A DNA stretch of 64,000 nt. Origin: Nitrogeniibacter sp050293885 (GTDB lineage Bacteria; Pseudomonadota; Gammaproteobacteria; Burkholderiales; Rhodocyclaceae). The notes beneath the pieces were generated by a model. The model did not search any database and was not told where the DNA came from. It saw only the letters and a program-made list of their open reading frames with translations. The stretch is taken from contig JBNKNO010000003.1 of NCBI GenBank assembly GCA_050293885.1, positions 1 through 64,000 of the forward strand. Reading direction: 5' to 3'. This document shows, piece by piece, positions 41,592 through 51,256 of the stretch. Position 1 is the first letter of the stretch; every line of letters starts with the position of its first letter. The translations under genes were made by a program, and so were the position numbers.

Positions 41592-42518
41592 ATGCACGCG
41601 CTCCACTGGCTTGTGACTGCGACGTTTTTTCTTGTTCTGATGCCGGTGGCCGGTGCGGCGGAATCCGCGCGGGTGTCCGCCGTCGACCTGACCGTTCGTG
41701 CCGGCAAGGTCACGCTTTCGGCACCGAACGCGTCGCGTCAGCGCGTACTGCAAGCGCTGGCCGATGCGGTCGATGCCAGGTTGACGATCCGCGGGCCGCT
41801 TCCGGCGGCGCCGCGTGGCTGGGCGCTGCGGAATGTGGCGGTGGCCGATGCGGTGGTCCGGATTGCACGCCCGTGGAATGTCCTCATCGTGCCGGGTGGG
41901 GCGCATGGCGTGCGTGAGATCTACGTCTTCGGCGCTCAGTCGTCCGCGACCAGGATTCAGCGGCGTCCGTTGGCCAAACCCCTGACGGGACGGCGCGTCG
42001 ACGTATGGCAGAGCCCGCCGGCACCGGACGCCGAAACCATGGCGCGGCGCGATGNNNNNNNNNNNNNNNNNNNNNNNNNNNNNNNNNNNNNNNNNNNNNN
42101 NNNNNNNNNNNNNNNNNNNNNNNNNNNNNNNNNNNNNNNNNNNNNNNNNNNNNAACCCCTGACGGGACGGCGCGTCGACGTATGGCAGAGCCCGCCGGCA
42201 CCGGACGCCGAAACCATGGCGCGGCGCGATGCCGTGGCGGCACTGGGCAGCGAGCCCGGCGCCGCGAGTGTGCCTGCGTTGAACGGTGCACTGAGCGATC
42301 CCGACGTGGGGGTGCGTCTGGAGGCGTTGCGGGCGCTCGGCCGGCTCGACACGGATGAGGCGATCCGCATCGTCGGTCAGGTGGCGATGGGGGCGGGCAG
42401 CGCGGCCGAGCGGGCCGCGGCGCAGGCAGTGCTCGAGGCGAGCCGCAGCGAGTTGGCGGCGGTGATGTTGTCGCTGAGTCGATCGCGCGCCCCCGGTTTC
42501 CACCGGCCTGGCGATTGA
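41592..42518 (+). CDS. Secreted HEAT-repeat protein interrupted by an artefactual gap
   Basis: ATG 41592 begins a signal peptide (HALHWLVTATFFLVLMPVAGA). The N-terminal part reads like a secretin-type short domain (LTVRAGKVTLSAPNAS, VLQALADAVDARLTI). The C-terminal part has HEAT-like helices (AVAALGSEP, DPDVGVRLEALRALG). The N run at 42055-42153 is flanked by an identical 78-base sequence on both sides. Collapsing it joins 41592-42054 to 42232-42518, exactly 750 bases or 249 codons plus stop, in frame. The gene is therefore intact. Role unknown. Confidence 0.7.
   Translation: MHALHWLVTATFFLVLMPVAGAAESARVSAVDLTVRAGKVTLSAPNASRQRVLQALADAVDARLTIRGPLPAAPRGWALRNVAVADAVVRIARPWNVLIVPGGAHGVREIYVFGAQSSATRIQRRPLAKPLTGRRVDVWQSPPAPDAETMARRDXXXXXXXXXXXXXXXXXXXXXXXXXXXXXXXXXXPLTGRRVDVWQSPPAPDAETMARRDAVAALGSEPGAASVPALNGALSDPDVGVRLEALRALGRLDTDEAIRIVGQVAMGAGSAAERAAAQAVLEASRSELAAVMLSLSRSRAPGFHRPGD
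41977..42231. repeat. Duplicated 78-base contig ends around an N run
   Basis: Bases 41977-42054 and 42154-42231 are identical, separated by 99 N. This is what results when two overlapping contig ends are placed side by side instead of being merged. It is not a biological repeat. Confidence 0.9.
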
Positions 42519-42625
42519 GCTGTTGCCCCGAGGTGTTTAGAGTCCATGGGAACGGGTGGCGCCGAACTTGGCACCGCACCGATGGCGACGACCGAATCCG
42601 CAATGACGTCCACCGCCGATGTTAT

Positions 42626-42630
42626 GGAGG
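42626..42630 (+). promoter_or_regulatory. GGAGG ribosome-binding site deciding the ABC ATPase start
   Basis: GGAGG lies 5 bases before ATG 42636 and is the only strong Shine-Dalgarno among the several in-frame ATGs from 42546 onwards. Confidence 0.65.
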
Positions 42631-42635
42631 CGCCT

Positions 42636-43337
42636 ATGGTGGTATTCCATGCTCACGGCATCACGAAGACTTACCGCATGGGCGAAGTCGAGGTGCACGC
42701 GCTGCGCGGCATCGATCTCGATTTGTACGAGGGTGAGTTTGTGGTGTTGCTGGGGCCATCGGGCAGCGGCAAGTCGACCCTGCTCAACATCCTTGGCGGC
42801 CTGGACGTGCCCACCACTGGGCACGTGCGCTACAAGGATATGGATCTGAGCACCTTCAGCGATGCGGTGCTCACGCGTTACCGCCGCGAGCATGTCGGCT
42901 TCGTATTCCAGTTCTACAACCTCATTCCCAGCCTCACCGCGCGCGAGAATGTCGCCCTGGTGACCGAAATAGCCAAGGCGCCGTTGTCGCCGGACGAGGC
43001 GCTCAGGTTGGTGGGCCTGGGCGACCGGCTCGATCACTTTCCCGCCCAGTTGTCCGGCGGCGAACAGCAGCGCGTCGCGATCGCGCGCGCCATCGCCAAG
43101 CGTCCGGAGGTGCTGCTGTGCGATGAGCCGACCGGTGCGCTGGATCTGAAGACCGGCGTGCTCGTGCTCGACGCGCTCGCGCGGGTCAATCGTGAGTTGG
43201 GCACGACGACGGTGGTGATCACCCACAACGTGGACATCGCCCAGATGGCCGATCGCGTCATCCGTCTGAGCGATGGCCGGATTACCGAGGTTGCGCTCAA
43301 TCGCGACAAGAAACAGCCGGCCGAGCTGGCCTGGTAA
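42636..43337 (+). CDS. ABC transporter ATP-binding protein (LolD/MacB-type)
   Basis: The 233-residue ATPase has Walker A GPSGSGKST near residue 42, signature LSGGEQQRVAIARA, Walker B LLCDEPTGALD and H-loop THN. The LolD/MacB subfamily is shown by FVFQFYNLIPSLTARENV. ATG 42636 gives a canonical N-terminus (VVFHAHGITKTYRMG). Upstream ATGs at 42546, 42582, 42603 and 42624 would add residues lacking family resemblance. The permease gene begins 5 bases after its stop. Confidence 0.9.
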   Translation: MVVFHAHGITKTYRMGEVEVHALRGIDLDLYEGEFVVLLGPSGSGKSTLLNILGGLDVPTTGHVRYKDMDLSTFSDAVLTRYRREHVGFVFQFYNLIPSLTARENVALVTEIAKAPLSPDEALRLVGLGDRLDHFPAQLSGGEQQRVAIARAIAKRPEVLLCDEPTGALDLKTGVLVLDALARVNRELGTTTVVITHNVDIAQMADRVIRLSDGRITEVALNRDKKQPAELAW

Positions 43338-43342
43338 GCGGC

Positions 43343-45709
43343 ATGAGGGCGCTCGATCACAAGCTATGGCGCGATTTGTGGAACCTGCGTGGCCCGGCCT
43401 TTGCGATCACCTTGGTGCTGGCGAGCGGCGTTGCCAGTTTCGTGATGTTCATGAGTACGCTGGATTCGCTGCTGCTCAGTCGGGATATCTACTTTCGCGA
43501 CTACCGATTTGCCGAGATCTTTGCGCCGCTGAAACGCGCGCCCGAGACGGTAGGTGAGCGGCTTGCCGAGATTCCCGGCGTCGACAAGGTCGATACGCGG
43601 GTGGTGGCGCCCTTGCGCATCGATATCGAAGGCTTCGACGAGCCGGTCAATGGCTTGATCACGTCGATCCCGGATAGCGGTCAAGCCGTGCTCAATCGAC
43701 TCTACCTGCGTCGCGGACGATTGATCGAGCCGGGGCGCAACGATGAAATCATCGTCGCCGAGACCTTCGCCGAGGCGCATGGTTTGCGCCCCGGCGACAG
43801 CCTGAACGTCATCATCAAGGGCAAGCGCAAGAAGCTGCGCATCGTCGGCATCGGTGGCTCGCCGGAGCACCTCTACCAACTGCGCCCCGGCGGCACCTTT
43901 CCCGACAACGAGCGCTGGGGCGTCTTCTGGATGGGGCGCACGGCACTGTCGCACGCATACGACATGGTGGGCGCCTTCAACGATGTCGTGCTGAAACTGT
44001 CTCGCGGTGCCGACGAACAAGCGGTCATCGACCGCGTGGACGACATCCTCGAACGCTACGGCGGTGTCGGCGCCTTTGCGCGCAAGGATCAGCTCTCGCA
44101 TCGCTTCCTGGCGCAGGAACTCGAGCAACTGGACAACCTGTCGGGCATCTTTCCCATCATCTTCCTCGGTGTCTCGGCCTTTCTGCTCAATGTGGTGGTG
44201 ACCCGGCTGGTCGGGACCCAGCGCGAACAGATCGCCACGCTGAAAGCCTTCGGCTACACCAACGGGGCGGTCGCATGGCACTACCTGCAGATGGTTCTGC
44301 TGATCGTCGCCGCCGGCATCCTGGTCGGTATCGCGGTCGGCGCCTGGCTCGGTCATGTGCTCAGCGAAATCTACATGGACCTGTTCCACCTGCCGTTTCT
44401 GCACTTCGATCTGGCGCCGCTGCGGATCGTGCAATCCACGCTGATCACGGGGGTGGCGGGGGTGGCGGGCACACTCAAGGCGGTGCACGCCGCTGTGCGC
44501 TTGAGGCCGGCGGAGGCCATGCGCCCGGAGGCGCCCGCCGTCTATCGTAGGACCCTGGTCGAAAGGATGGGTCTGCAGCGTCTGTTGTCGACACCCAGCC
44601 GAATGATTCTTCGCAACATCGGCCACAAGCCGGTGAAGTCGCTGTTGTCGGTGCTCGGCATCGCGCTGGCCTGCGCGATCCCGATGACGGGGCGCTTCCA
44701 GGAAAGCACGGTCAATTTCCTGATGGAGGTGCACTACGGACTGACCCAGCGTGACGACATCGGCGTCGCATTTACCGAGGCGACCTCGCGCAGCGCACTG
44801 ACCGAACTACGCAGCCTGCGCGGAGTCGAGTACGGTGAGCCCGCGCGTACCGTTCTGGTGCGGCTGGTACATGAACACCACAGCTATCGCGCCTATGTGC
44901 AGGGATTCGAGCCGAATGCCGACATCAAGCGTTTGGTGGACAACGCGCTTCGTCCCGTGGCGTTGCCGCGCGAGGGCATCGTCCTGAATGCGTATCTGGC
45001 AAAGGAAATCCTGCACATCAATCCGGGCGATCTGCTCACCGTCGAGGTGCTGGAAGGCAGTCGGCTGGTCCGCGCGGTCCCGGTTGTCGCCTTGGTTCGT
45101 CAGGATCTCGGTGTCGGCGCCTACATGGACCTGCACGCGCTCAACCGCTTGTTGCAGGAGGGCGATGTCATCTCCGGCGCCTATCTCTACATCGACGAAC
45201 GCTACGCCAACGAGGTCTATCGGCAGCTGAAGGACCGGCCGCGAGTGGCGGGCGCGGCCATCCGGGTTCAGGAAATCCGCAACTTCCACCGCACGATGGA
45301 CGACACCATGCTGTTCTGGACCTTCGTCGCCACGCTGTTCGCGGTCGTGATCGCGGTGGGCGTCGTCTATAACAGCGCGCGAATCACGCTGACCGAGCGC
45401 AGCCGTGAGCTGGCGAGTCTGCGCGTGCTCGGCTACACGCGCGGCGAGATCTCCTACATCCTGCTCGGAGAACTGGCGCTGCTGACATTGGTGGCGATTC
45501 CGCCCGGGTTGTGGCTCGGCAGGGAACTGTGCGCTTATATCGCGCGCTCCGTCGAGAGCGAGCTGTACCGGGTGCCGCTGGTGCTCGAACCAAACACCTA
45601 TGCCTTTGCCGCGTTGGTGGTCTTGCTGGCCGCGGCCGGTTCGGGGCTGTGGGTGCGGCGCCAGCTCGATCGGCTCGACCTGATCGAGGTGCTGAAAACC
45701 AAGGAGTGA
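43343..45709 (+). CDS. ABC transporter permease with two FtsX domains
   Basis: The 788-residue protein contains an N-terminal membrane helix, a large periplasmic domain and an FtsX block of three helices near residues 265-390. A second helix, a second periplasmic domain and a C-terminal FtsX block (about 660-788) follow. This is the doubled MacB/LolCE-related layout of mechanotransmitting exporters that do not move substrate through the membrane themselves. It is encoded between its ATPase and a HlyD-type adaptor. Confidence 0.88.
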   Translation: MRALDHKLWRDLWNLRGPAFAITLVLASGVASFVMFMSTLDSLLLSRDIYFRDYRFAEIFAPLKRAPETVGERLAEIPGVDKVDTRVVAPLRIDIEGFDEPVNGLITSIPDSGQAVLNRLYLRRGRLIEPGRNDEIIVAETFAEAHGLRPGDSLNVIIKGKRKKLRIVGIGGSPEHLYQLRPGGTFPDNERWGVFWMGRTALSHAYDMVGAFNDVVLKLSRGADEQAVIDRVDDILERYGGVGAFARKDQLSHRFLAQELEQLDNLSGIFPIIFLGVSAFLLNVVVTRLVGTQREQIATLKAFGYTNGAVAWHYLQMVLLIVAAGILVGIAVGAWLGHVLSEIYMDLFHLPFLHFDLAPLRIVQSTLITGVAGVAGTLKAVHAAVRLRPAEAMRPEAPAVYRRTLVERMGLQRLLSTPSRMILRNIGHKPVKSLLSVLGIALACAIPMTGRFQESTVNFLMEVHYGLTQRDDIGVAFTEATSRSALTELRSLRGVEYGEPARTVLVRLVHEHHSYRAYVQGFEPNADIKRLVDNALRPVALPREGIVLNAYLAKEILHINPGDLLTVEVLEGSRLVRAVPVVALVRQDLGVGAYMDLHALNRLLQEGDVISGAYLYIDERYANEVYRQLKDRPRVAGAAIRVQEIRNFHRTMDDTMLFWTFVATLFAVVIAVGVVYNSARITLTERSRELASLRVLGYTRGEISYILLGELALLTLVAIPPGLWLGRELCAYIARSVESELYRVPLVLEPNTYAFAALVVLLAAAGSGLWVRRQLDRLDLIEVLKTKE

Positions 45710-45711
45710 CT

Positions 45712-46911
<1,200 letters not shown>

Positions 46912-46974
46912 TGTCGATTCCCTGCGCGGTAGCGGCCACCCGTTCGTTCAACGTCGGCGCGTCGGGTGCCGCGG

Positions 46975-47613
46975 TCAGCGGTCCGCCGGCGCCGCGAGCA
47001 AGCCGCGCATCCCGCACCACAGCACCAGCGCGTTGTTCAGGTGCCACAGAAAATGGGTGCCGATGGGCAGCGTGTCGCATACCGCCAAGTCGACGCTGCG
47101 CAGCATCATGGAGAGCAGGAACAGGCTGGCGGCGCGGCCGAGCCACACCTTGGCCTGCGGCTGCGGACAGCCCAGCGCCAGTGCGATGAGTGCGATCCAC
47201 GGCCCCAGGTAGAGTTGCGATCCGTTGAGCGCGGCGGGGGTGATGGTCAGGGCCAGCAGCGCGGTGAGCACAACGGCGGCAACCTGTGCGGCCGCCGCCT
47301 TGCCGGCGGACCAGCCGAACAGGCGCACCAGCGCCCGATGGATGAACAGCAGCACGAAGAGCGCGATGAAGCCGACATCGAGCACACTCGCCCAGCGTTC
47401 GGCCACCGTGTGGAAGACGAAGCTGCCGATACCGACGAGCGCCAGCAGCGCGGTGAGGATGCGCAGGTCGAGCGCGGCACGCGGCCCCATGCGGCGCCAC
47501 AGGTCGGCGGCGGCAAGCACGAAGGCGCCGTTGGTGAGCGCGTTGAGCGGCTCGGACCAGAAACCGGCGTCGGTGCGTTCGCAGTACAGATCGAGCGGAT
47601 CGCGCCAGCCCAT
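46975..47613 (-). CDS. Ceramidase-family membrane protein
   Basis: The 212-residue protein has about seven membrane segments. It shows the alkaline-ceramidase pattern: DLYCERTDAGFWSEPLNALTN at the N-terminus, FVFHTVAERWASVLD, then SVDLAVCD and PIGTHFLWHLNNA with the metal-binding Asp and His residues. Bacterial members are scattered and their substrates unproven, and ceramides are not expected in most betaproteobacteria. Its ATG shares one base with the stop of the cyclo-ligase gene (TGATG), so the two genes are probably coupled. Confidence 0.8.
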   Translation of the reverse strand: MGWRDPLDLYCERTDAGFWSEPLNALTNGAFVLAAADLWRRMGPRAALDLRILTALLALVGIGSFVFHTVAERWASVLDVGFIALFVLLFIHRALVRLFGWSAGKAAAAQVAAVVLTALLALTITPAALNGSQLYLGPWIALIALALGCPQPQAKVWLGRAASLFLLSMMLRSVDLAVCDTLPIGTHFLWHLNNALVLWCGMRGLLAAPADR

Positions 47614-48191
47614 CAGCGCGGGGTTGCATCCGTCGGGTGGACGCCGGCTTCGGTGACGATCCAGTGCATCGGGTGGTCGTGCGCTTGCGGATGGGTGGTG
47701 GCGACACGACCCACTTCATAGCCGAGGCCGATGGTGATCGGGGTGGGCCGCATCTGTTCGAGTGTGCGATCGAAGTAGCCGCCGCCGTAACCGAGGCGGA
47801 AACCCGCGGCGTCAAAGGCGTTGAGCGGGATGAGCAGCAACTCGGGATGGAGAGCCTCGCCATCGGCCGGGGTGAGAATGCCGTGACGGTCGGGAATCAT
47901 TTCGCTGGCCGCTGTCCACTGTCGGAAGATCATGGGGCGGGCGGGGGCGACCACCACCGGCAGCGCGGCCCGTCGGCTCGCGTCGGCCGCCAGCCACGCG
48001 GTGACGAAATCGCGCATGTCGGGCTCGCTGCGATACGGCCAGCAGAAGCCGAGCGTGTGGGGCGCGAGTCGTTCGACAAGCGTGGCGAGGGCGCTGGCGA
48101 TGGCGGCATCGGCACGACGGCGATGGGCCGGCGAGAGCGCCTCCCGGTGGGCAATGGCGGTGTTGCGAAGCTGTTTGCGCTGGGCGTCCAT
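47613..48191 (-). CDS. 5-formyltetrahydrofolate cyclo-ligase
   Basis: The 192-residue enzyme converts 5-formyl-THF to 5,10-methenyl-THF with ATP. It has KQLRNTAIAHREALS at the N-terminus, IPLNAFDAAGFRLGYGGGYFDRTL as the conserved nucleotide/folate-binding block, and IGLGYE. The start codon ATG 48191 is supported by normal family length. It diverges from the transglycosylase gene with only 57 bases between start codons, which leaves no room for the 6S RNA often found beside this gene. Confidence 0.9.
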   Translation of the reverse strand: MDAQRKQLRNTAIAHREALSPAHRRRADAAIASALATLVERLAPHTLGFCWPYRSEPDMRDFVTAWLAADASRRAALPVVVAPARPMIFRQWTAASEMIPDRHGILTPADGEALHPELLLIPLNAFDAAGFRLGYGGGYFDRTLEQMRPTPITIGLGYEVGRVATTHPQAHDHPMHWIVTEAGVHPTDATPR

Positions 48192-48248
48192 GGGCTTTGA
48201 GGCGGGCGTTTCGATTCGGCCCTCTATGCTATTCTGCTTTGGCGAACC

Positions 48249-50264
48249 ATGGCATATCGACAGGTAATGAAAGCAGTTCAGATTTTTCTCCGGCCCCGGG
48301 CCTCCCGCGCTCGCACCGGCCGCTTTGCCCTCGCGTTCGCTCCCCTGTTTCAAGTGTTGTGCCTGCTTGTGCCCAGTGTTGGCATCCAGGCGCAGACGAG
48401 CGCGCCGCTCACGGGCGACGCGCGCATTCTGGCCGCGCGTGAAGCCCTGCGCACCGGGGACCGCGACACCCTCGATCAGTTGGCTGCCAGCAAGAGTCCG
48501 CATGTGCTCGAACGCTATGTCGACTATTGGCGTTTGCACAACGTGCTGGTGCGCGAAGAGACGCCCGATCCGGCCGAGTTCGAGGCCTTCCTGAATCGTT
48601 ACGCCGGCAGTGTGCTGGCCGAGCGCTTGCGGGCCGCATGGCTGCAGCGCTTTGCCAAGGACGAGGACTGGATCGGATTCATCGGCGCCTGGGGTGGACT
48701 GAAGGCGCCGGATGACGAGATGCGCTGCCTGCATTGGCTGGCGCGGCTGCACATTGGCGACGCCGGCGGTCTGCGCGAGGCCGGGCGCGAGTGGCAGACG
48801 CTGGATGCGCGGGCAGAGAGTTGTGACACGGTGATCGGCATGCTGGCCGACAAGGGGCGGCTGGATGTGGATGCCTTGTGGGCGCGATTCCATAGCCAGA
48901 TGGAACCTGCCCGGGTGCGTGGCGTCGCAGACACGCTCGGCTGGCTGCCGGCCGCGCAAATGCCCGATCCCGCCAAGCTCAAGGCCTTGCTGAAAGACCC
49001 GGATCGCTATCTGGCGAAACTTCGGCCCGGCTTCGAGCGCACGCGCACCGAGCGCGAGTTGGCCTTGGGCGCTTTGGGGCGGCTGGCCCGCGACGATCCG
49101 AAGCTGGCCTACATGCGTTTCGTGCGCATCACCGACCGGTTTTCGCCCGCCGAACGCGCGTTCGGCTACGTGTTGCTGGGGTGGCGCGGCGCGCAAGACC
49201 ATCTGCCGCAGGCGGTCGACTGGTATCGCGCGGCGGGGCGCAAAGCGGTCATGACCGCAGAGCAGCGCGCCTGGCGCGTGCGCGGCGCCTTGCGCAAACG
49301 TGACTGGAAAGCGGTGCGTGAGGCGATTCTCGCCATGCCGAGCAATGAGCGCGCGCAAGCGGTATGGGCTTACTGGCTGGCGCGCGCCACGCAGGCCCTG
49401 GGCGACCCCGAGGCCGCCACCGCATTGTTCGAGCGCATCGGCAAGGCCCCCGACTACTACAGCATGCTGGCGCAAGAGGAGCTGGGTCACTTGTTTGCGC
49501 CGCCGCCACGTGCCCGACCGATTCCGGCCGCGGTCATGGCGCAGGCGCAATCCGATCCCGATCTGCGTCGTGCGCTGACGCTGTTCCGCCTCGATCTGTA
49601 CACCGAAGGCGTGCGCGAATGGAACTGGCGCTTGCGTGGCGCGAGCTCGGTGTTCCGGCTGGCGGCGGCCAAGGTGGCGCTCAAGCACGACGTTTACGAT
49701 CGGGCGATCAACACTGCCGAATACGCCAGCCCCGACAGCGAGTACGAACTGCGTTTCATTACCCCATACCGGGATTTGATCGAGCCGCAGGCGCGCGCGC
49801 AGGGGCTGGATCTGTCGTGGGTGTATGGGCTGATGCGCCAGGAGAGCCGCTTCGTGCACCGCGCGGCGTCCCGTTCCGGCGCACAGGGTCTCATGCAGGT
49901 GATGCCCGCCACCGGCAAGTGGGTGGCGCGCAAGATCGGCCTCAGTGGCTACCAGCGCAGTCAGTTGAGCGAGCCGGAGACCAATGTGTTGCTTGGCACC
50001 AGCTACATGCGCATCGTGCTCGACGATCTGGAAGAGCACCCGGTGCTTGCCTCGGCCGGCTACAACGCGGGGCCCAGTCGGGCCAAGCGCTGGCGCGATG
50101 CGCGCACCATCGAGGGCGCCATCTATGTCGAGACCATTCCGTTCGACGAAACGCGCCACTATGTGAAAAACGTGATGGAAAATGCGGTGGTGTATGCGGC
50201 GATGATGGAAAAACGGCCACAGTCGCTGAAGACGCGACTGGGGGTCATCGACCCCGGCCCGTGA
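48249..50264 (+). CDS. slt: Soluble lytic murein transglycosylase (Slt)
   Basis: The protein has 671 residues: a signal-type N-terminus, a long alpha-superhelical U/L region (about 55-460) and a C-terminal SLT domain. The catalytic Glu lies in GLMRQESRF near residue 531, followed by SGAQGLMQVMP and the substrate-binding AGYNAGPSR. It cleaves peptidoglycan glycan strands to 1,6-anhydro-muropeptides. ATG 48249 is used; ATG 48267 is a possible alternative. Neither has a strong Shine-Dalgarno. Confidence 0.9.
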   Translation: MAYRQVMKAVQIFLRPRASRARTGRFALAFAPLFQVLCLLVPSVGIQAQTSAPLTGDARILAAREALRTGDRDTLDQLAASKSPHVLERYVDYWRLHNVLVREETPDPAEFEAFLNRYAGSVLAERLRAAWLQRFAKDEDWIGFIGAWGGLKAPDDEMRCLHWLARLHIGDAGGLREAGREWQTLDARAESCDTVIGMLADKGRLDVDALWARFHSQMEPARVRGVADTLGWLPAAQMPDPAKLKALLKDPDRYLAKLRPGFERTRTERELALGALGRLARDDPKLAYMRFVRITDRFSPAERAFGYVLLGWRGAQDHLPQAVDWYRAAGRKAVMTAEQRAWRVRGALRKRDWKAVREAILAMPSNERAQAVWAYWLARATQALGDPEAATALFERIGKAPDYYSMLAQEELGHLFAPPPRARPIPAAVMAQAQSDPDLRRALTLFRLDLYTEGVREWNWRLRGASSVFRLAAAKVALKHDVYDRAINTAEYASPDSEYELRFITPYRDLIEPQARAQGLDLSWVYGLMRQESRFVHRAASRSGAQGLMQVMPATGKWVARKIGLSGYQRSQLSEPETNVLLGTSYMRIVLDDLEEHPVLASAGYNAGPSRAKRWRDARTIEGAIYVETIPFDETRHYVKNVMENAVVYAAMMEKRPQSLKTRLGVIDPGP

Positions 50265-50278
50265 CTCAAGGAGACAGC

Positions 50279-51244
50279 ATGACCCACGCAGGCAGCGCAT
50301 TGCTCATCGGCGGCAGTGGCTTCGTCGGCAGCGCGGTGGCGGCCAGGTTGGTGGCCGCCGGCTGGCGCGTGCGTGTGGCCACGCGCCGCGCCGCGCGCGC
50401 GCGGCATCTCGCGCTGCTGCCTACGGCCGAGATTGTCGAAGCGGACGTCTTTGACGCCGGCGCGCTCGGCCGACTGCTGGACGGCATGGACGTGGTGATC
50501 AACCTGGTCGGTGTCCTCCATTCGCCGCCCGATACGCCTTACGGCCCCGCCTTCGCGCGCGCGCATGTCGCCTTGCCCGGGCTGATCGCCGCGGCCTGCC
50601 AGCGGGCCGGCGTGCGACGGGTGATTCACGTCAGTGCGCTGGGCGCCGACATCAACGGGCCGTCGGAGTATCAACGTTCGAAGGCCGCGGGCGAGGCGGC
50701 CATCCGCAATGCGCGCCCCGAACTGCAATGGACGATCCTGCGCCCGTCGGTCGTTTTTGGCGCGGGCGACCACTTCCTGAATCTGTTCGCCTCGCTGGCC
50801 CGCATGGCGCCGATCCTGCCGCTGGGCGGTGCCAAGGCGCGTTTCCAGCCGGTGTGGGTAGAAGACCTGGCGCGTGTGGTGCTCGCCTGCCTGAACCGCT
50901 CGGAGAGCATCGGCCAGACTTTCGATGTGGCCGGCCCGGTGATCTACACGCTGGCAGATCTGGTGCATTTTGCCGGCGAGCAAGTGGGGCGCCGCCCGTG
51001 CGTGCTGGCACTGCCCGAAGGCGCCGCCATGTGGCAGGCTCGCCTGCTCGAACTGGCGCCCAATCCGATGATGAGCCGCGACAACGTGTGTTCGATGCAG
51101 GTGGATAATGTGACCGACGGCGCGCCCTTGCCCTTTGGCCTGACGCCGGCAGCGCTTGAAGCGGTGGCGCCGCAATACCTCGGCGCGCAGCCGACCCGTC
51201 GCCGTTTGCTCGAAGCGCGACGCCGGGTACCGAAGGGCGTTTGA
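50279..51244 (+). CDS. NDUFA9-like NAD(P)-binding protein (atypical SDR)
   Basis: This 321-residue extended SDR-fold protein has LIGGSGFVGSAVAARLV at the N-terminus, VINLVGVL, VIHVSALGAD and a Y-x3-K region (EYQRSKAAGE). Relatives are annotated as complex I NDUFA9 subunit family in bacteria and are thought to bind NADPH or help respiratory complexes. ATG 50279 follows AAGGAG and lies 14 bases past the slt stop. The gene runs into cca with 12 bases between. Confidence 0.83.
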   Translation: MTHAGSALLIGGSGFVGSAVAARLVAAGWRVRVATRRAARARHLALLPTAEIVEADVFDAGALGRLLDGMDVVINLVGVLHSPPDTPYGPAFARAHVALPGLIAAACQRAGVRRVIHVSALGADINGPSEYQRSKAAGEAAIRNARPELQWTILRPSVVFGAGDHFLNLFASLARMAPILPLGGAKARFQPVWVEDLARVVLACLNRSESIGQTFDVAGPVIYTLADLVHFAGEQVGRRPCVLALPEGAAMWQARLLELAPNPMMSRDNVCSMQVDNVTDGAPLPFGLTPAALEAVAPQYLGAQPTRRRLLEARRRVPKGV

Positions 51245-51256
51245 GTTGGGGGGCGA

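Noticed and set aside
41977..42231. A genuine 78-base tandem duplication
   Set aside because: The copies are perfectly identical, flank an N run and restore a full-length frame when collapsed, so an assembly artefact is far more likely.
48192..48248. 6S RNA, often found beside the cyclo-ligase gene
   Set aside because: Only 57 bases lie between the divergent start codons, too little for the RNA.
48192..50300. N-terminal 700 codons of the minus-strand frame continuous with the cyclo-ligase
   Set aside because: Antisense to slt; the cyclo-ligase starts normally at 48191.
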